From: Natrialba taiwanensis DSM 12281
Lineage (GTDB): Archaea; Halobacteriota; Halobacteria; Halobacteriales; Natrialbaceae
Reading direction: 5' to 3'
Length of the DNA stretch: 36,707 nt
Assembly (NCBI RefSeq): GCF_000337595.1
Contig: NZ_AOIL01000029.1
Location: forward strand, 24,940-61,646
Part shown: piece after piece, positions 33,801-36,707 of the stretch
Numbering within the stretch: the stretch's first letter is position 1
How the letters are laid out: every line of letters begins with the position of its first letter
Notes under the pieces: generated by a model
Databases searched by the model: none
What the model saw: only the letters and a program-made list of their open reading frames with translations
What the model was told of the DNA's origin: nothing
Made by a program: the position numbers and the translations under genes

Positions 33801-35047
33801 AAGAAGTCGGTCGCGTTCGTGCTGTCGATGGTATCGACTTCGACGTGTACCCGGGCGAAACCGTCGGAATCGTCGGTGAGAGTGGCTGTGGGAAATCGAC
33901 TGCCGCGAGTTCACTGATCCGGCTCGAGGAGCCGACCGAGGGGACGGTTCGATTCGACGGAGAAGACATCACCCGGTACGATCAGGCGGAACTGAAGGCG
34001 TTCCGACGGCGGGTACAGATGATCTTCCAGGACCCGGAATCGAGTTTCGATCCGCGGATGAGTATCGGCGAGGCGATCGCCGAACCATTGGCCGTACAGG
34101 GCCTGACGGACGCACGCCGGCGGCGGGAGATCGTCGCGGATCTGCTCGAACGGGTGGGACTAGCAGCGGGGGATGCGGATCGGTATCCGCACGAACTCAG
34201 CGGCGGACAGAAACAGCGAGTCGGCCTTGCACGGGCGCTCTCGATGAACCCCGACATGATTATCGCCGACGAACCGGTGTCCGCGCTCGACGTTTCGATC
34301 CAGTCCGAGATCCTGGCGTTGATGACCGACCTGCAGGAGACCTTCGGGCTGAGTATCCTGATCATCAGCCATAACCTGGCCGTTATCCGCCAGATCTGTG
34401 ACCGCGTCGCCGTGATGTATCTCGGTGAACTCGTCGAACTCGGGACGGCGTCGGAAGTCTTTACGAACCCGCAGCATCCCTATACTCGAGCACTGCTGGC
34501 ATCGATCCCGACCGCCGATCCGACGGACCGCGGGATGGGTATCGAACTCACCGGCGACGTGCCGAGTCCATCGAATCCACCGACCGGCTGCCGGTTTCAC
34601 ACCCGCTGCCCCGAGATCATTCAGCCCGAAGACTACGAGTTCGAGCAGTCGGTCTGGCGTCGCATCATGGATCTGCGACAGAAACTCGATCAGGGCACCG
34701 TCGATGTCGATGCCATCCGTGAGGTAGTTGTCACCGAGCGAGAACCCGACGAAACTCCCGACGACGTGTCCGCCACCGAAACGAAAGCCCGCCTTCGCGA
34801 CGAGTTCGCCATCCCGCACTCGCTCGATGATTCCCGGGCAGAATCCGTCCTCGAAGCGGCACTCGACGACCTCGTCAGTGACAATCCGGCGGCCGCCCGC
34901 GAGCGACTCGCAACCGAATTCGCGACACCCTGCGAGTCACAGTCGCCGACGCTCGAGGACACGACCGCTGGACAGACCGCCTCCTGTCTTCGCCTCGAAA
35001 ACGAACTGCCGCCGACTGAACTCGAGCAGACGGTGCGGTCGGATTGA
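33788..35047 (+). CDS. Second peptide ABC transporter ATP-binding protein (OppF-type), 5'-truncated
   Basis: About 419 residues in frame from 33788; the first possible start is a GTG at 33845, which would already lie inside the domain. The N-terminal strand and loop before [20 protein letters not shown] are missing. Walker [11 protein letters not shown]-loop MIFQDP, signature SGGQKQR and Walker B MIIADEP are intact. The C-terminal cysteines are CRFHTRC, then PC after about 107 residues, then SC 17 residues later, so the helical insertion seen in the neighbour operon's F subunit occurs here too. The proteins differ strongly elsewhere, so this is a separate transporter, not a duplicate of 27563-28975. 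Confidence 0.88.
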   Translation, partial: GLRSKEVGRVRAVDGIDFDVYPGETVGIVGESGCGKSTAASSLIRLEEPTEGTVRFDGEDITRYDQAELKAFRRRVQMIFQDPESSFDPRMSIGEAIAEPLAVQGLTDARRRREIVADLLERVGLAAGDADRYPHELSGGQKQRVGLARALSMNPDMIIADEPVSALDVSIQSEILALMTDLQETFGLSILIISHNLAVIRQICDRVAVMYLGELVELGTASEVFTNPQHPYTRALLASIPTADPTDRGMGIELTGDVPSPSNPPTGCRFHTRCPEIIQPEDYEFEQSVWRRIMDLRQKLDQGTVDVDAIREVVVTEREPDETPDDVSATETKARLRDEFAIPHSLDDSRAESVLEAALDDLVSDNPAAARERLATEFATPCESQSPTLEDTTAGQTASCLRLENELPPTELEQTVRSD

Positions 35048-35221
35048 CCGTCACTCCGGTGTGGCCTCCGAATTTCGATGTGCTAGTCAGTGATCTCGCT
35101 CTTGGGGATCACAAGCAACGACAGCCGGACGTTACGAAAGAATACATGCTCAGGGCGTAGAACGGGCAGACCTCAGTGACGAACGATAGTTGCCGGTCAG
35201 AATTTTGTTCCAGCAGAAGTA

Positions 35222-35296
35222 TAGCGGGAGGTAGATTTGAACTACCGGTCTGCGGGTTATGAGCCCGCCGGAATCTCCTGGCTATCCCATCCCGCT
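35222..35296 (-). tRNA. Initiator tRNA-Met (CAU)
   Basis: 75 nt forming a complete cloverleaf on the minus strand. The acceptor stem AGCGGGA pairs with TCCCGCT and has the A1-U72 pair typical of initiator tRNAs. The anticodon loop CTCATAA contains CAU and is closed by the GGG/CCC stem pairs diagnostic of initiators. The T-arm GGTAG..TTCAAAT..CTACC is present. There is no intron and no encoded CCA. A TATA-like element (minus-strand CTTAACTA, about 35321-35328) lies about 28 nt upstream. Confidence 0.95.
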
Positions 35297-35356
35297 ACCA
35301 TATCGTAACCCGGTATGCTAGTTAAGGGTTGTGATTCGACCGCCGCATGGGGGTTT

Positions 35357-35809
35357 CTACCGTTCATCGTGGTGGACCTGCCACGTGTAGAGACTCTCAC
35401 AGGTGTAGTTGACGAAAAAACCCACACCGATTCCAAGGACGTTCGCCACCCCATACCAGAGCCCGACGCTGTCGACCAGCAGCGTAAAGACGCCGAGTGT
35501 CACCAGAAACCCCAGGAATCGTACCCCGTTCGACCGCAGAAATCGTGTGCCCAGGGCTCGAAAGTGCATCTTGCCGTGGCTGGCGAACGTCCACCACTCA
35601 TTGAGGACGAAGATAACCACGATCGAGAGTTCCCACGAGAGGGCTTTCCCCGGAACGGCCGAGACCTCCATCGCCTCAACCAGGAGGATTAGCGTGCCGA
35701 TATCAACCGTTGCACCGACAAGTCCGACGCCGGCGAACTGGCGGAATCGGCTCGCCGAGAGAAGCGCACGGAGTCGCATCCGAATCGTCTCACTGAAAGA
35801 GTCGGTCAT
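35357..35809 (-). CDS. GtrA-family membrane protein
   Basis: A 150-residue protein with four transmembrane helices. It carries the family features RQFAGVGLVGATVDIGTLILL in helix one, NEWWTFA after helix two, and GVGFFVNYTCESLYTW at the C-terminus. GtrA proteins help flip or transfer polyprenyl-linked sugars for cell-surface glycosylation; no glycosyltransferase lies next to it here. Length is normal. It is 60 nt beyond the initiator tRNA on the same strand. Confidence 0.9.
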   Translation of the reverse strand: MTDSFSETIRMRLRALLSASRFRQFAGVGLVGATVDIGTLILLVEAMEVSAVPGKALSWELSIVVIFVLNEWWTFASHGKMHFRALGTRFLRSNGVRFLGFLVTLGVFTLLVDSVGLWYGVANVLGIGVGFFVNYTCESLYTWQVHHDER

Positions 35810-35919
35810 CGTCGAATACCAGGCCCGGTTGTACTCAGCGCTTGATTTTCGGCGCGACCACTCACTGACAGCTCCGTCGGGTTCCGTCTTGTGATTGCAC
35901 GACAGTCCGGACGGTCGAC

Positions 35920-36186
35920 TCAGACAGCGAGTTCACCTTGCGGCCGGACGACGTCGACGGCGTCGGCATCGACGCGTTCGACATCGAGGAAGTGAGGGAT
36001 GAAGTTTCGGCGTTCGAAGTCCCCGTATTCGGATTCAGCGCCGACGGTACACCACAATTGGACCTCCTCGGGGCCGTGCCACTCGCCGTTGCGGTTGATC
36101 CCGAAACAGACCACTTGCTCACCGTCGATTTCGATGATCGCACCCTTTCTGATCCCGGGGTCGCCGTGGATGATGAGCTGTTTCAT
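35920..36186 (-). CDS. HAH_0734-family small conserved haloarchaeal protein
   Basis: An 88-residue protein beginning MKQLIIHGDPGIRKGA. Family features are the GDPGIRKGAIIEIDGE start, the GINRNGEWHGPEEVQLWC segment and the acidic RNFIPHFLDVERVDADAVDVVRP end. Function is unknown. It lies divergently next to rpl44e, an arrangement that as I recall is common in haloarchaea and hints at a translation-related role. A minus-strand TATA-like GTTTAATC (about 36209-36216) precedes the ATG by about 27 nt. Confidence 0.85.
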   Translation of the reverse strand: MKQLIIHGDPGIRKGAIIEIDGEQVVCFGINRNGEWHGPEEVQLWCTVGAESEYGDFERRNFIPHFLDVERVDADAVDVVRPQGELAV

Positions 36187-36300
36187 ATGGATGAGTTCTC
36201 ACGAGAGGAGATTAAACGCTTCGAACGCGTGCGCACACGAGAGAGCGAAAGGGAACTTGGGCGGCTTTTCCGGAGCGGATCCGACGACGAACCAAACGGG

Positions 36301-36308
36301 TTTTAAAC
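36301..36308 (+). promoter_or_regulatory. TATA box of the rpl44e-rps27e operon
   Basis: TTTTAAAC lies about 38 nt before the rpl44e ATG, placing the transcription start near 36330 with a short leader. Confidence 0.55.
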
Positions 36309-36342
36309 GGCGCTATCTTAGCCCACGTCAAGTGAGATAACC

Positions 36343-36624
36343 ATGCAGATGCCACGCCGATTCAATACGTATTGTCCGCACTGTAACGAACATCACGAAC
36401 ACGAAGTCGAGAAGTCCCGAACAGGTCGTTCCTCCGGCATGAAATGGGACGCTCGCCGAACCCGGCGCAACAGCGCGACGATCGGGAACTCGGGTCGCTT
36501 CTCGAAGGTTCCCGGCGGCGAAAAGCCCACCAAGAAGACCGACCTCAAGTACCGTTGCAGCGAGTGTGGCAAGGCCCACCTCCGCGAAGGATGGCGCGCC
36601 GGCCGACTCGAGTTCCAGGAGTGA
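36343..36624 (+). CDS. rpl44e: Ribosomal protein L44e (eL42)
   Basis: A 93-residue large-subunit ribosomal protein (eukaryotic L44/L36a family). Zinc-ribbon cysteines are in YCPHC near the start and CSECG near the end. The conserved [11 protein letters not shown] and [15 protein letters not shown] segments are present. It starts MQMPRR and is followed 5 nt later by rps27e, the standard archaeal pair. Normal length and intact. Confidence 0.97.
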   Translation: MQMPRRFNTYCPHCNEHHEHEVEKSRTGRSSGMKWDARRTRRNSATIGNSGRFSKVPGGEKPTKKTDLKYRCSECGKAHLREGWRAGRLEFQE

Positions 36625-36629
36625 TTTCA

Positions 36630-36689
36630 ATGGCAGGAAATTTCTACACCGTTCGCTGCAGTGACTGCGAAAACGAACAGACCGGCTTC
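36630..36689 (+). CDS. rps27e: Ribosomal protein S27e, 5' part only (cut by the contig end)
   Basis: The ATG at 36630 starts MAGNFYTVRCSDCENEQT, the N-terminus of S27e with the first zinc-ribbon pair CSDC. Whole proteins are about 57-63 residues. The family normally continues EQxVFGKASSEV; here similarity stops after codon 18-20, where the tag and adapter begin. Residues read beyond 36689 are artefactual. Downstream genes usual in archaea (eIF2-alpha, nop10) are not in the window. Confidence 0.92.
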
Positions 36690-36707
36690 ATTGCTCAGAT
36701 CGGAAGA
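36689..36707. other. 8-nt tag plus Illumina adapter (artefact)
   Basis: Bases 36697-36707 (AGATCGGAAGA) are the start of the Illumina adapter as read through an insert. Bases 36689-36696 (CATTGCTC) are the reverse complement of the tag at 18-25. Together they are an exact reverse complement of 7-25. Not genomic. Confidence 0.95.

Noticed and set aside
7..36707. Terminal inverted repeat suggesting a linear replicon or virus
   Set aside because: The repeated sequence is sequencing adapter plus an 8-nt tag. No viral or replication genes are present.
1..36707. CRISPR array, transposase, integrase or defence system
   Set aside because: No regularly spaced repeats and no protein with transposase, integrase, nuclease-defence or toxin-antitoxin motifs was found on either strand.

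Overview
This window reads as a complete short contig from a halophilic archaeon, most likely in the Natrialbales (Natrinema/Haloterrigena/Natronorubrum-like). The evidence is high GC, strongly acidic proteins, twin-arginine signal peptides, leaderless genes with TATA boxes about 25-30 nt upstream, archaeal L44e and S27e ribosomal proteins, an archaeal initiator tRNA, and several families confined to haloarchaea. The genus is inferred. Both ends carry untrimmed Illumina adapter preceded by the same 8-nt tag, so the outermost 25 and 19 bases are not genome.

Layout. 0.2-2 kb: two thioredoxin-fold exported proteins (-), one of which has lost its second active-site cysteine. 2-5.4 kb: methyltransferase, APH-type kinase and aldehyde dehydrogenase (-). 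5.4-6.0 kb: a long stretch with no recognisable gene. 6-10.8 kb: LysE exporter, HD hydrolase, the methylmalonyl-CoA mutase B12 subunit overlapping its MeaB GTPase, and an alpha/beta hydrolase. 10.8-15.5 kb: BCCT osmolyte transporter, NAD synthase and a DUF35/thiolase pair (-). 15.6-25.2 kb: M42 peptidase, TrkA, an SRPBCC protein, a short FAD protein, an orphan IucA/IucC siderophore synthetase, CoaBC, a DUF7344 membrane regulator and an aldo/keto reductase. 25.6-27.5 kb: hypoxanthine phosphoribosyltransferase and two haloarchaeal orphan families.

27.5-33.8 kb holds a peptide ABC transporter operon on the minus strand, in the order substrate-binding protein, permease B, permease C, ATPase D, ATPase F. 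The binding protein is cut inside its coding sequence near 33785. There it joins head to head with a second, 5'-truncated ATPase F on the plus strand. This is either a real rearrangement or a chimeric assembly or amplification joint. 35-36.7 kb has initiator tRNA-Met, GtrA, an HAH_0734-type protein and the rpl44e-rps27e ribosomal pair, with rps27e cut by the contig end.

I see no CRISPR array, integrase, transposase or defence island. The most interesting signals are: two 81-bp palindromic elements sharing a 15-bp start; a helical insertion of about 100 residues inside the cysteine cluster of both peptide-transporter F ATPases; an isolated siderophore synthetase; a perfect hairpin in the leader of the DUF7344 gene; and recurrent Asp/Gly/Thr-rich insertions within otherwise ordinary enzymes.
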